DNA of 64,000 nucleotides from Mesorhizobium sp. WSM4313 (GCF_002294725.1 NZ_NSFT01000004.1:422676-486675), one strand, 5' to 3'. Counted from the first letter of the stretch, positions 25,576 through 35,440 are shown. The notes: generated by a model from the sequence alone, not told the origin. Program-made: numbers and translations.

Positions 25576-26817
25576 TTACCGGCCGGGCTGGCCGAGCAAT
25601 TCGACCAGCAGTCTCGCCGCTGCCTTGGCGCCGTCGGTGCGGATCATGCCGGCGATAGTGCTCGCGCGGGCGCCGGCCGCCAGCGCCACCTCCAGCGCCG
25701 CCGACAGCGACTGCGCCGTCGGCACCGGACCGTCATGCGCGGCGTCGATGCCGAGCTCGGCCGCCCGTCTTGCCCAATAGGGCTGGTCTCCGATCTGCGG
25801 CACGATCACCTGCGGCGCTCCCGCCCGTGCGGCGGCGATGGTCGTGCCGGCGCCGCCGTGATGGATGACGGCGGCGACGCGGCCGAACAGCGCCTGCTGG
25901 TTGACCTCGCCGACGGCAAAGCAGTCGTCGTGATCGTCGACGGGGCCCAACTCTGCCCAGCCATGCGCGAGCACCGTACGGAGGCCCTTGGCGCGGATCG
26001 CCTCGATGGCGGCGGAGCCGGCTTCGCTCGCGACCGATATGGAACCGAAGCCGACATAGACCGGCCGCGGGCCGGCATCGAGGAAGGCTTTGAGCCCGTC
26101 GGGCAGGGGCCGCTCGTCCGGCAGGATGAAGGCGCCGGTCTGCACGACGTCGATCAGGTCCGAGCCCGGCCATGGTCCCAGCGTCGGGTCGCAGGCGAGC
26201 AGGACGGGATTGCCGTAGACATAGTCCCGGACATTTTCCACCGGGGGCAGTCCGAGCGATGCGCGATGGCCGTTGATCGCCTCGCCGAAGAGGGCGTTCT
26301 TGGTCCGGATGTCCAGCTCCCACAGCAGCCGGTTGTCGGTCACGCCGGCCGGCAGCGGATGGCCCGGATATTCATGCGGCCGGTTGTGCGGCGAGGGCAG
26401 CCAGATGGGGCAGAACGTGCCGAGCATGTAACGCATGCCGCGTTGTTCCGCGACCAGCCGCGCGGCCGCGCAGGACGGGAGGAGGCCGAACGCCACCACT
26501 GCATCGCAGCCTTCGGCGGCCGCGCTCAGCGCCTCATATTGCCTGGCGACGATCTCGGCCGCCTGGCCGGAAATGAGCCGGGCCCGGTCCTCGGGCGAGG
26601 CCGATCGCGACCGGTTGACCATTTCCTTCGCCCATTCGCGCACCGGCGCGAAGGCCGGTGCCAGCGGCACGCTGGAGCGGGCCAGAAGGGCGGCAAACTC
26701 CTCGTCGCCCGGCGCGCTGACCCTGGCCTCGACGCCATGCGCCTGCAACGCTGCGCCCAACGCCGCCAAAGGCTCGACGTCGCCGCGCGAGCCATAAGTC
26801 GATAACAAGATACGCAT
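25576..26817 (-). CDS. GT1-type glycosyltransferase (UGT/MGT-like)
   Basis: A 413-residue GT-B glycosyltransferase. The N-terminus MRILLSTYGSRGDVEPLAAL is the hallmark of sterol/macrolide/zeaxanthin UDP-glycosyltransferases. The C-terminal nucleotide-binding motif is intact: VNQQALFGRVAAVIHHGGAGTT and then PQIGDQPYWARRAAELG. It likely glycosylates a small hydrophobic acceptor. GGAG lies seven bases before the ATG at 26817. Its stop is two bases from the stop of the convergent DUF4239-like gene. Confidence 0.9.
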   Translation of the reverse strand: MRILLSTYGSRGDVEPLAALGAALQAHGVEARVSAPGDEEFAALLARSSVPLAPAFAPVREWAKEMVNRSRSASPEDRARLISGQAAEIVARQYEALSAAAEGCDAVVAFGLLPSCAAARLVAEQRGMRYMLGTFCPIWLPSPHNRPHEYPGHPLPAGVTDNRLLWELDIRTKNALFGEAINGHRASLGLPPVENVRDYVYGNPVLLACDPTLGPWPGSDLIDVVQTGAFILPDERPLPDGLKAFLDAGPRPVYVGFGSISVASEAGSAAIEAIRAKGLRTVLAHGWAELGPVDDHDDCFAVGEVNQQALFGRVAAVIHHGGAGTTIAAARAGAPQVIVPQIGDQPYWARRAAELGIDAAHDGPVPTAQSLSAALEVALAAGARASTIAGMIRTDGAKAAARLLVELLGQPGR

Positions 26818-27060
26818 TCCATGCTCCGTGTCGTTTTTCGGAGCAGCGTTGATACGCCATGGCCGGGGGCTTGCCGCAAGCCCGGGCTGCGCCATATCTA
26901 CCTTCTGGGAAGGCTCGTTGTTGCGTCCTCGGTTGAGGTCGCGATCGCAATTCGAAGCGGCGACGACATACCAGCATCCGCGCGCATCGGCGCGAAGCCC
27001 TTCGGATCGGCAAGTGGGGATCGGCCAGTGCCGGAGACAAGCTCGCCGGCCGGATAGGGT

Positions 27061-28671
27061 TTAACCCTGGCGGCCTTCCTGGGCGACCCGGGTGGGGGAG
27101 CTTGTGAGGCGCGGGACGACGACGAGACGCTTGATCTTGCCGTTTTTGTAGGCGGCAAGGAAGCGGTGATAGTCCTTGAAGACGACGCAGCCATTGGATT
27201 CCGCACGGCCGCCGCGCAGCATATAGGTGTGCGCAAGCAGGCCGTTGCGGCCATATTTGTTGTTGCCGCTGGTCGGCGTGAGCCTGATTGCCTCGACCCC
27301 GTGAAAGCGCGACTCGCGCATCGACAGATTGTAGGTGTCGGGCGGCGTCGGGCCGACATTCTTGCGGTTGACGAAGCGCGGCTGGTCGACCATCGAGCCC
27401 AGCCCTGAATGCGCTTCCAGCTTCGAGCCGTCGGGCATGTAAACGGTCCTCGCCGAAATATCGTAGACGGCAACGCCATTGCCCGTCGTGGGTCCATTGA
27501 AAAGGTTGCGGAACGCGCTGCCGAGTCCGCCGCGCTCCGGCGTGTCGGGCTTGGCATAGGCGAGCATCTCGGACGCCTGCGCCTTGCGCTTGCCTGGCTT
27601 GGAGTCGGTCACGAGCGGTTTCGAGTCTGTCACGCCCGGCAGGGCCTGATCGCCGTTCCTCGGCGAGACCGCCGTCGGTGCGCCTTGCGCGGTATCGGCA
27701 GCGGCCGGCCGTGGCTTGGCCTTGGCAACCTGCGGCTTCGCGGTTTCGGGCTTCTGCGTCCTGGCGGCGTTTTCTTCGGGCGCTTCGGTGGCGCGTTCGA
27801 GCGTGGCGCGCGGGCGAAGGCCGGGCACGGCAATGGTGTCGGGCAGATCGTCCTGCGGCGGCAGCGAGGCGACCTGATACGTGCCGTCCTTGCCGTTGTC
27901 CGGTTTGGCGGCGACATCGGGCGCGTCGGCGTTTTCGAGCGCGACGGCGGTCGGAAGGTCGGCCGTGTCCTCCGGCGCTATGTTGGCAAGCGCCAGCGCC
28001 AAGTCGGAAGCGCCGGCGATTTCGGCCGGCCGCGAACCGAAGCGGGCTTCCGCCGGGGCTCCCGGCAGCGCGCCGCCGAAGCGGCTCGCCGTAGGCAGGC
28101 TGGCCAGCAGGAACGGCGCCTTCTCGGCGCGGGCAAAGGCATCGGCAAGCTTTTGCGGCGAAAGCGCGGCGCGCTTTACAACGCCGTCGAAGCGGTCGAC
28201 GGCCCCGGCGGCCGAAGCCACCACGACGTTTTCATGCGCGACGCTATCCGGCGCCGGCAGCTTGAGGCGCGCCGTCTTGCCGGCATGGCCTTCTTTCTTC
28301 AATTTTTCAGGAGCTTGGCCGTCATGCCTGAAGCTTGTCGCGAGGCTGAAGCAGCCGGAATCGCAGCCGCCGGTGAGCGAGCCTGCCTTGTAGCCGCCAT
28401 TGACGGCAAGGTGCGGCGCCCAGGCGTTGGCGATCTGCCGGCGCTGGTCGCCAAGCGCGATGTTGCGCGGCGAAAGCAGGCCTTGCGGCAATCCGTTGGA
28501 AGCGGCGCTCAGCGAGGTGCTCACCGAATGGAGCCCCGCCAAGGTGGCGGCGGACCACAGCACGAGGGCGGCGCCGACAGCAGGCACCACGACCCAACGA
28601 TGACCAGACTTTTGCGAAGTTACCCCCCCAAGAGGAGCGTCACCCCGGTTCTTCAAACGCAAAAACGCCAT
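27061..28671 (-). CDS. DUF2778 (Tlde1-like L,D-transpeptidase domain) protein
   Basis: A 536-residue protein with a short cytoplasmic N-terminus, one transmembrane segment (VVVPAVGAALVLWSAATLAG, about residues 28-47), a long Pro/Ala/Lys-rich low-complexity region, and a C-terminal DUF2778 domain of about 150 residues. The catalytic Cys is in SNGCVVFKDY, with a conserved His in LLAHTYMLRGG and ARTVYMPDGS upstream. This domain is an L,D-transpeptidase acting on peptidoglycan, and serves as a toxin in some secretion systems; in rhizobia such proteins are chromosomal and may remodel the wall. The start at 28671 is preferred over 28692. Confidence 0.82.
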   Translation of the reverse strand: MAFLRLKNRGDAPLGGVTSQKSGHRWVVVPAVGAALVLWSAATLAGLHSVSTSLSAASNGLPQGLLSPRNIALGDQRRQIANAWAPHLAVNGGYKAGSLTGGCDSGCFSLATSFRHDGQAPEKLKKEGHAGKTARLKLPAPDSVAHENVVVASAAGAVDRFDGVVKRAALSPQKLADAFARAEKAPFLLASLPTASRFGGALPGAPAEARFGSRPAEIAGASDLALALANIAPEDTADLPTAVALENADAPDVAAKPDNGKDGTYQVASLPPQDDLPDTIAVPGLRPRATLERATEAPEENAARTQKPETAKPQVAKAKPRPAAADTAQGAPTAVSPRNGDQALPGVTDSKPLVTDSKPGKRKAQASEMLAYAKPDTPERGGLGSAFRNLFNGPTTGNGVAVYDISARTVYMPDGSKLEAHSGLGSMVDQPRFVNRKNVGPTPPDTYNLSMRESRFHGVEAIRLTPTSGNNKYGRNGLLAHTYMLRGGRAESNGCVVFKDYHRFLAAYKNGKIKRLVVVPRLTSSPTRVAQEGRQG

Positions 28672-29202
28672 ACGACCACTCTCAATCGGCATGCCGGTTT
28701 GCGGACCTGGCACCCGTCACGATCACAGTTCGCTGGTGCCCCCTGCACCTTCACGCGTCTGTTGCCGATTGATTCAAAAGATGGACAAAGTTGGTTAACC
28801 AATCCCTCCACCAATCGCCGATTTGGCGACGGTCCATACGAAAAAAGAGCCCTCCACGGTCTGCGCCACGGTAAAAATGCTCTTCCTCACCCGCTTTGCT
28901 GCCCGTTTTTCCGGCCTCTGTCAAGAAAACGTGAAGGCTGGAACCGCAGCATCTGCAGCCGGCTAGAGGCCGATTGGGGTCAAAATGCGACGGTCTGAAG
29001 AATTGCGGAACAAGCCAGTCGCAAAACCTTTGGACCAGGTTGTGGGGAGTGCTGGCGGCCGGCGCGGTCTCCTTATTGCGAGGATCGCCCTGAAAAGCCA
29101 CCCGCTGACTGCGGGCGATCTGAACGCCAACCGACTGTCACAGCCTTGCCGTTACCGCGCTTGGAGCTGGTTGCCGACCGAGCAGCGACAAAGCCGGAAA
29201 CG
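28672..29202. other. Intergenic stretch without a supported gene
   Basis: About 530 bases upstream of the DUF2778 gene and downstream of the DUF2231 gene. A 116-residue minus-strand frame at 28751-29101 is Cys/Trp-rich but has no ribosome site and no recognisable domain, so it is not called. The region next to 28690-28800 probably holds the promoter of the DUF2778 gene. Confidence 0.5.
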
Positions 29203-29667
29203 TCAGCGCCGTTCGTCAGGGCTGTCGGCGACACCGACATGATGGCGATAGACCATCTCCCAGCCCTTCCATCCGGTAAACAGAAGGATGACAACCACGA
29301 GCAGGGACAGCGCGAGGCCGACCGGAATTACGGCTGCATCGCCATGGGCATAGCGCGAATACCAATTGTAGAGCTGTATGAGAACGACAAGTACATTGCC
29401 GCCGGCGTGAAGCCACGCATCCTGAAGATTGCGGATCTGGTCATCGCCCAACACATCCGTCAGGCCGGCAACAGCGGCCAAGGCCGCCATGATCAGGCCG
29501 GCCCCGAGAAGCCAGAGCGAGCCACTTACCCAACCCAGGTTGCCGGTTCGCCAGAAGATCAGGTCGCAAAAGAAAGTTGCGACGAAAAACGCGATGGGAA
29601 AGGGGATCAGCATCGGGTGGATCGGATGGCCGCCGATGCTTGCGGTGCTGCGCGGATAGTGGGTCAT
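29203..29667 (-). CDS. DUF2231 membrane protein
   Basis: A 154-residue protein with four predicted helices. It begins MTHYPRSTASIGGHPIHPMLIPFP, where GGHPIHPMLIPFPI is the family signature; the paired His may bind heme or metal. GGAGG lies eight bases before the ATG at 29667. Function is unknown, but DUF2231 proteins often occur beside redox and c-type cytochrome genes, in keeping with the multicopper oxidase genes that follow. Confidence 0.88.
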   Translation of the reverse strand: MTHYPRSTASIGGHPIHPMLIPFPIAFFVATFFCDLIFWRTGNLGWVSGSLWLLGAGLIMAALAAVAGLTDVLGDDQIRNLQDAWLHAGGNVLVVLIQLYNWYSRYAHGDAAVIPVGLALSLLVVVILLFTGWKGWEMVYRHHVGVADSPDERR

Positions 29668-29896
29668 GGCGACGCCTCCAAGCTGGGCCGACCGTCCCTG
29701 ACCAACGGAGCTGGCCAGCCGCGACAGAGAACATGAAACCCCGGCGGCGGTGGAATGTTCCATTTGCGCGCCGGCCGCTCGCAGCGCCGCGCCGACGCCT
29801 TGCGCCGATGAACCGCGAAGCTCGGCTGTTTGTCGGCAGAAGCTTTTCGGTGCTCGGTTCGGTCCCCAATGTAGCCGACCGACGGTCCGGTCTTCA

Positions 29897-31753
29897 TCAG
29901 CGAACGTCGATGACGACCATCAGACCGCCGCCGCCCTTCTCCTCGGCATTGTTATTCGTGGTGTGATGCGGGATGTGGCAATGAATCAGCCACTTGCCCG
30001 GACGCCTCGCTGTCCAGACGATATCATATCGCTGGCCCGGGCCGACATTGACCGTATCGGCAAGGAAACGTGCGGCGACGGGAATCGTCTCGCCGTCGCG
30101 GGCGACCACTTCGAACGGGCCGCCATGGATGTGCATCGGGTGTATGAAGCCGTTGTTGGTGCCGATGAAGCGGACCTTTAGCGTCTCGCCGACCTTCATA
30201 TGGATCGTATCGGTCGACGGATAGGCTTTGCCGTTGATGGTGAAGAAGTTCGGCATGCCGCCATCCATCGGCATCGATGGATAAGTCAAGCCTTCGCGGA
30301 CCAGCCATTCCTGCAGCTCGATGACGTAATCGTGGTCGGCGGCGACCTCGTCGGCGGGATTGGCGGGATCGATGATCAGCGCGCCATAGAGGCCGAGTGC
30401 CTGGGTGCGGTCGGGCTTGGCGTGCGGATGATAGAAGTAAGTGCCGTGCTGGGTGGCGGTAAACTCGTAGGAATAGGTCTGCCCGGGCTCGATCGGCGCC
30501 TGGGTGATCTCGGCCGGCCCGTCCATCTGATTGGGCAGGATCAGGCCATGCCAGTGCACCGTTGTTTCCTCCGGCAAGGTGTTGGTGACGTTGATGCGCA
30601 CCCGGTCGCCCTGACGGATATGGATGCGCGGGCCCGGAATCTGACCGTTATAGGCATAGGCGTCGACCGTCACGTCCGGCAGGATGTGCCAGCGGATCAC
30701 CGACGGCCTCAGCTCGAACACCTTCACGCCGTTTTCCATGCGGAACGGCAGGTCTTGGTCGCCCTTCGCAGCCAGACCGTAAGATGCGCTCACCAGCCGA
30801 GGATCGGCCGCCGCCATGTCGCGCATGGTATCGGCCGGTGTGTCGCGATCCATGATCATGCCCTGGGGCATGATCACTCCGCCGACGTCGCGGGCCGAGA
30901 GCCTGAGGTTCAGCCAGTTCGCAGGCGCCGCCATGCCGATCGCCAGGGCGAGCGCAGACACCGTACCGAGCGCCGCGATTTGCGGTGTGGTCGCGTCGGA
31001 GCGCATGTGATGGCCGGCGGCGCGCTGTTCGCCCGCCGGTTCGTGGCCCTGCCGGGCATGGCCGTGCCCGCTCGCTTCGGCCGGTTGCGGGCGCTCGGTC
31101 ATCAGCCCGTGCTTGAGGCCGCGCGCGACCAGCCAGACATTGGCGGGATAGGCCAGCGTGAAGCCGGCGATGACGCCCAGCGACATCACGCCCCAGAACA
31201 GAAGTTCGGTGGGCTCCATGGCGCGCATGTCGCGGCCCATCATCAGGAAGCTCATGACCGGCGCCATGCCGGCCATCATGAAGTTCATGGAGATGAACTC
31301 GGGCAGGAAGCTCTTCTTCACATTCTCCCAATAGCTGCCGCCCATCATCGATTTCATGAACAGCGATTGGAAGATGAACAGGCCGAAGGCGAAGCCGGCG
31401 AGATATTCGACGATGAGGTCGAGCCACATCGGCAGGCCGAGCGTGGCGGTGACGACCGCGGCAAGGATGATCCCGGTGGCGTCGCCGGCGACACAGTGAA
31501 TGGTCGAGCCGATGCCCTGCTTCCAAAGAGGCTTTGTGAAGGCCTCATGCTCGCCGGGGCGCGGTTCCTTGTCGGCCAGCACATAAAGCAGCAGGCCGAG
31601 TGGGCCCATATAGAGCGTCACCAGGATGAAGCCCCATTTCATCACCACCGGCTCGGGATTGTTGCGGTATTGGTCGAACCCGACATAGAGCGTCGAAGCG
31701 GCCGCGAGCACGAACCAGGCAACGAGGAAATAATCGATCGGTTGGATGAGCAT
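29897..31753 (-). CDS. DUF4396 membrane domain fused to a two-domain multicopper oxidase
   Basis: A 618-residue fusion. Residues 1-220 are DUF4396, with about six helices and a GDATGIILAAV segment. A His-rich linker (about 229-250) and one more helix (about 258-277) lead to a cupredoxin part, residues 345-618. Copper motifs are HWHG (400-403), HPH (442-444), HPMHIHG (538-544) and HCHIPHH (591-597). Only about 275 residues of cupredoxin are present and the type-1 copper ligands occur only in the second domain, so it looks like a two-domain oxidase, anchored facing the periplasm. GAGG precedes the ATG at 31753. Substrate is unknown; copper or phenol oxidation is plausible. Confidence 0.85.
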   Translation of the reverse strand: MLIQPIDYFLVAWFVLAAASTLYVGFDQYRNNPEPVVMKWGFILVTLYMGPLGLLLYVLADKEPRPGEHEAFTKPLWKQGIGSTIHCVAGDATGIILAAVVTATLGLPMWLDLIVEYLAGFAFGLFIFQSLFMKSMMGGSYWENVKKSFLPEFISMNFMMAGMAPVMSFLMMGRDMRAMEPTELLFWGVMSLGVIAGFTLAYPANVWLVARGLKHGLMTERPQPAEASGHGHARQGHEPAGEQRAAGHHMRSDATTPQIAALGTVSALALAIGMAAPANWLNLRLSARDVGGVIMPQGMIMDRDTPADTMRDMAAADPRLVSASYGLAAKGDQDLPFRMENGVKVFELRPSVIRWHILPDVTVDAYAYNGQIPGPRIHIRQGDRVRINVTNTLPEETTVHWHGLILPNQMDGPAEITQAPIEPGQTYSYEFTATQHGTYFYHPHAKPDRTQALGLYGALIIDPANPADEVAADHDYVIELQEWLVREGLTYPSMPMDGGMPNFFTINGKAYPSTDTIHMKVGETLKVRFIGTNNGFIHPMHIHGGPFEVVARDGETIPVAARFLADTVNVGPGQRYDIVWTARRPGKWLIHCHIPHHTTNNNAEEKGGGGLMVVIDVR

Positions 31754-31941
31754 GATGTGGCCTCTGCTCGATGAAACGGCTGGTTGCATCCCCGCGGATG
31801 AACGCGGCCGAGGCCACTACGATCCATCTTGCGGAATTTGCGGCTCAGCCTTCGATCGAGCTTGACCTTCCAGCAACTGGAACCCTTAGCGTCGGCGGCG
31901 AGGCCTGCGGCGGGCTCTCAATCGAGATCGAGGAGCGAAAA

Positions 31942-33450
31942 ATGCATCGACGCGGTTTTCTGGCGGCAAGCCTGGCGACGGTTCTGGCGAGCCCGCGCGC
32001 GCTGGCGCAGATGAAGATGGACGACATGTCGAACATGCCCGGTATGGACCATGCCGGCCATGACATGGGCGCGATGGGTCAAGGCCCCGTGGCGTTGCCC
32101 CAGAACCAGCCCTTGCGCGAATTGCCGCTGCTGGCGAATGAAGCAGCCGGGCCCGGCCTATTCAAGGCGAGGCCGACAGCAGAGTCGGCCACGGCGCGCT
32201 TTGCCGCCGACCGGGACACGCCGATTCTTGCTTATAACGGGATCAGCCCAGGACCGCTGATCGAGACCCAGGAGGGCGACCGCGTCGAGATCACCTTCTC
32301 GAACCGGATCGAGGGCGAGCCAAGCACCATCCACTGGCATGGCATGCCGGTGCCGGCGGACCAAGATGGCAATCCGATGGACCCGGTGGCGGCGGGCGCC
32401 GACCGTGTCTACGCCTTCGAACTGCCCGAAGGCTCGGCCGGCTCCTACTGGTATCATCCGCATCCGCATGGTCGGACGGCCGAGCAGGTTTATCGCGGCC
32501 TTGCCGGTGCGTTCCTCGTCAAGGCCAAGGCCGATCCGATCCCGGCCGCCTATGGAGACACCACGCTCTTCCTAACCGACCTTCGCCTCGCCGCCGACGG
32601 TTCAATGCCCGAAAACACCATGACCGACATGATGAATGGCCGCGTCGGCGATCACGTGCTGGTCAACGGCCAGAAGAACCCGCGGCTCGCCGTGGCAATG
32701 GGCACGAAACGGCGCTTGCGGCTCTACAATGCCACCAATGCGCGCTTCCTGAGGCTTGCTTTCGTCAACGCGGCAATGACGCTGATCGGCAGCGACGGCG
32801 GCCTGCTTGAGGCGCCGGTGGCGGCCGACGAGATCCTGCTCAGCCCGGCCGAGCGCGTCGAGCTGGTCGTCGCTTTCGACAAGCCGGGGACAGCAATCCT
32901 CACCACGCTCGACTACGACCGCGGCTGGATGGGGCCGGGCCGGCCGGAGGACAAGGGGCTCGCCCTGCTGACGGCCGACGTCTCGGACACGCAGGCCGAG
33001 CCGATGCCGCCGCTGCCCGAGCGGCTGCGGCCGATCGCGCGATTTGGCCAGCCGACGGTTAGCCGCCATCTCGTCTTCACCGAGATCATGGCGATGAAGC
33101 CCACCGGTATGGAGATGGGTTTTCTGATCAACGGCATGGCGTTCGACATGGGGCGCGTCGATATCGTCGCCAGGGCCGGCGACACCGAGCTCTGGGAGAT
33201 CGTCAACCAGGCCGACATGGACCATCCTTTCCATCTCCACGGCACACAGTTCCAGCTCATCGAGCGCGAGCGCGACGGCAAGGTCTCGAAGCCGCCCTAT
33301 CTGGCGTGGAAGGACACGGTCAACGTGGCGCGCGGGGAGACGGTGCGGCTCGTCACGCGCCAGGAGCGGCCAGGGACGCGCATGTATCACTGCCACATCC
33401 TCGAGCATGAGCAGCTGGGTATGATGGGCGTCGTCGACGTGCAGGCATGA
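31942..33450 (+). CDS. Multicopper oxidase, CueO-like, with Tat-type signal
   Basis: A 502-residue three-domain multicopper oxidase. It begins MHRRGFLAASLATVLASPRA, a twin-arginine-type signal, and the mature N-terminus is rich in Met and His (MKMDDMSNMPGMDHAGHDMG, about residues 24-43). All four copper motifs are present: HWHG (131-134), HPHPHG, HPFHLHG and HCHILEHEQLGMM. Such periplasmic enzymes oxidise Cu(I) and protect against copper. It is divergent from the DUF4396-oxidase gene (188 bases between starts) and overlaps the cytochrome gene by four bases. Confidence 0.93.
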   Translation: MHRRGFLAASLATVLASPRALAQMKMDDMSNMPGMDHAGHDMGAMGQGPVALPQNQPLRELPLLANEAAGPGLFKARPTAESATARFAADRDTPILAYNGISPGPLIETQEGDRVEITFSNRIEGEPSTIHWHGMPVPADQDGNPMDPVAAGADRVYAFELPEGSAGSYWYHPHPHGRTAEQVYRGLAGAFLVKAKADPIPAAYGDTTLFLTDLRLAADGSMPENTMTDMMNGRVGDHVLVNGQKNPRLAVAMGTKRRLRLYNATNARFLRLAFVNAAMTLIGSDGGLLEAPVAADEILLSPAERVELVVAFDKPGTAILTTLDYDRGWMGPGRPEDKGLALLTADVSDTQAEPMPPLPERLRPIARFGQPTVSRHLVFTEIMAMKPTGMEMGFLINGMAFDMGRVDIVARAGDTELWEIVNQADMDHPFHLHGTQFQLIERERDGKVSKPPYLAWKDTVNVARGETVRLVTRQERPGTRMYHCHILEHEQLGMMGVVDVQA

Positions 33451-34010
33451 GGTCTGGCATCGTTTGCGCGGCCGCGGTGCTGGCCCTCGCCGTGTTGCCG
33501 GTAGCCGCACCGTCGCTGGCTCGGGACCCGGACAACGCGATCGTTACGACGCGCCAGGCCGCGATGAAGGAGATGGCCGCCGCAGCCAAGGCGATTGCCG
33601 AGATGTTCGACGGCAAGCGCGCCTATGAGCGGGCGGCCTTCAAGGCAGCGGCGGGCACACTCAGCGCCCGCACCGGCGGTGCTCTGATTGCAGGATTCCC
33701 GCGGGGCACAGTTGGCGCGCCGTCGGCCGCCAAACGGGAGATCGACCAGGCCCGGCCGGAGTTCGAGGCGCTCGCCCGCCATATCGGCCGGCTTGCCGAT
33801 GCGCTCGCCGCGAAGGCCGGGAACGCGCCCGCCGAGATTACTGCCGACATGCGAATGACGGGACCGCCCGCAGATGGCGGCAGCCTGCTTGGCAAGCGCC
33901 CGGGCGTCGCCGAGGCCGATCCCGCAAAAATGCCGGCGGAGCATCTCCTGCACCTCATTCTGCAGGACTGCACGACCTGCCATTCGAAGTTCCGGCGGAA
34001 AATCGAATGA
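33447..34010 (+). CDS. Cytochrome c' family protein
   Basis: A 187-residue secreted c-type cytochrome. A signal peptide (about residues 1-25, ending PSLAR) precedes a four-helix-bundle-like mature part. The single heme motif CTTCH is near the C-terminus (residues 174-182 region, followed by SKFRRKIE), the position typical of cytochrome c'/c556. The ATG overlaps the stop of the multicopper oxidase gene (ATGA), so they are translationally coupled. It may exchange electrons with the oxidase or bind small gases; neither can be decided from sequence. Confidence 0.88.
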   Translation: MRSGIVCAAAVLALAVLPVAAPSLARDPDNAIVTTRQAAMKEMAAAAKAIAEMFDGKRAYERAAFKAAAGTLSARTGGALIAGFPRGTVGAPSAAKREIDQARPEFEALARHIGRLADALAAKAGNAPAEITADMRMTGPPADGGSLLGKRPGVAEADPAKMPAEHLLHLILQDCTTCHSKFRRKIE

Positions 34011-34229
34011 GGCCGGATGCGTTCAGTTGCAAGACCTGTGGGCGAGGCGAAGAGGGGTTCGATGGCAGTCGGCTTGCCCCAAAAGAAGTCATCCTCGCCG
34101 CACGCGGGGCGAGCTCGGTGCGGCACAGAGCAGTCAGCCCGACCCCACTGGCCTCGCAGCCGGGCGAAATCGTCGAGGATTGCTAGGCGCTCGCCCTAGC
34201 TTGGTCGGGCCTTGGTGCTCGCCAGTCAT

Positions 34230-34391
34230 TCACTTGCTGCCTTGCTGTACTGCCCCGGGCACGATCAGAGCGCCCTGGTCAGGTCCCGAAAATTTGAAGC
34301 CGATAAAAAATAGGACGATGATGAGAACGCAGATTGCCAGCACCGTGACGAGGGTCCTGCTCGGGTTTTCGGCTGGCGGTCTGTCTTCCAT
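34230..34391 (-). CDS. Short single-pass membrane protein
   Basis: A 53-residue frame starting MEDRPPAENPSRTLVTVLA, with one strong transmembrane helix (about residues 13-33, VTVLAICVLIIVLFFIGF) and a short polar tail. AAGG lies nine bases before the ATG at 34391. The sharp polar-hydrophobic-polar layout argues that it is real. It is convergent with the cytochrome gene and unrecognised. Confidence 0.55.
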   Translation of the reverse strand: MEDRPPAENPSRTLVTVLAICVLIIVLFFIGFKFSGPDQGALIVPGAVQQGSK

Positions 34392-34615
34392 GGCAATTCG
34401 CCTTGGACTCTAAACTCGGCGACAATGCCGGGGTTCCCAACGCCGCGCCGACCAACGGACTGGCCGAACCACGTCAGGACGCGGCTTTTAGCGGAATGTT
34501 CCTAACCAACACGGTGCGGGCCTGCGCTTCCGAATTCCCAGCATCATACTTGCGTCTGTGCTAATATATAACGATTACGCACTTTCGTGCGTAGCCAACA
34601 TATTGGGAGGATGCG

Positions 34616-35038
34616 ATGAAAACCATGAATCGCAGGTCTGCAATTGCTCTCAGCATGACGGCCGCCGCGGTCACGCCCTTGTTCACCCTGATGGCATCCG
34701 CAAAGACCAAGAAATACGGTCCGAAGGATGGCAAGGAGATAGCGCCCGGCATCAGAGTGGTTGAGGTCGGCACCGGCAATTCCGACATTCCCGCCTACAA
34801 GAGCATTTCAATTGTCGACGTGGTCTTCCAGCCCGGAGCGCACGCGCCCGCAATGGTGATGGACAACGACATGGTATGCACGATTACGTCGGGCGCTTTC
34901 ACGATCAAGAAAAAGGACAAGGAATTCAAGCTCAAGGAAGGCGACATGTACACCTGTTCCAAGGGCAAGACCGACGAGGCGACGAATACAAGCAAGGAGG
35001 TGGGCGTGCATCGCATCGCAGTCTTGATACCTGCCTAG
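34616..35038 (+). CDS. Secreted cupin-like protein
   Basis: A 140-residue exported protein. The N-terminus (KTMNRRSAIALSMTAAAVTP, then LFTLMASA) is a signal with an Arg pair. The mature part has a small beta-barrel layout: VVFQPGAHAPAMVMDND, CTITSGAFTIKKKDKEFKL and the KEGDMYTC turn, resembling a single cupin domain with its G-D motif. Only one His of the usual metal set is evident, so metal binding is uncertain. GGGAGG lies six bases before the ATG. The 5' region is AT-rich (34550-34600), suggesting a promoter there. Confidence 0.72.
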   Translation: MKTMNRRSAIALSMTAAAVTPLFTLMASAKTKKYGPKDGKEIAPGIRVVEVGTGNSDIPAYKSISIVDVVFQPGAHAPAMVMDNDMVCTITSGAFTIKKKDKEFKLKEGDMYTCSKGKTDEATNTSKEVGVHRIAVLIPA

Positions 35039-35440
35039 CAGGATGGCATCCGGCCGGACGATCGGTTGCCACGCCAGTCCAGCCGAGGCTTGGGAAAATT
35101 CGCGCGGAAGACGATGCGCGAGGCGCGCCTTAGCCGAACCAGGGACCAACCTCGTCTTGCCGCTGAGTTGTGCGCCCAAGGTCAGTGCTTGCGAGACATT
35201 GCGGAGCGCCGCCTCCATCAAGGCGGCGCCGGCGGGGCCAAGGGCCAGCCGGGCGATGACCGCGGCGACATGGACGCATTGTGAACAATCCCCTCCAGGC
35301 CGCCGTAGCGTCTGCCGGCGGCTTGGCGCCGCCTCGCGATACTGAGAGAGGCGGCTCCGAGTCCGCCAGGGGCATCACAAAAATGACGCGCTCTCACCGC
35401 TATATGCTAGGCTGGATGCGCTAAAGCAGGGTTCATCATT
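35039..35440. other. Intergenic stretch without a supported gene
   Basis: About 400 bases. A 72-residue plus-strand frame from 35066 is basic and Gly-rich with no clear ribosome site or domain, so it is not called. A weak inverted repeat around 35210-35235 (CGCCTCCATCAAGGCGGCG) is the only visible structure. Confidence 0.45.

Noticed and set aside
28751..29101. 116-residue minus-strand frame upstream of the DUF2778 gene
   Set aside because: No ribosome site and no recognisable domain. Cys and Trp are common only by composition. Kept as intergenic.
35066..35284. 72-residue plus-strand frame after the cupin-like gene
   Set aside because: Basic, Gly-rich, no ribosome site and no domain, so not supported.
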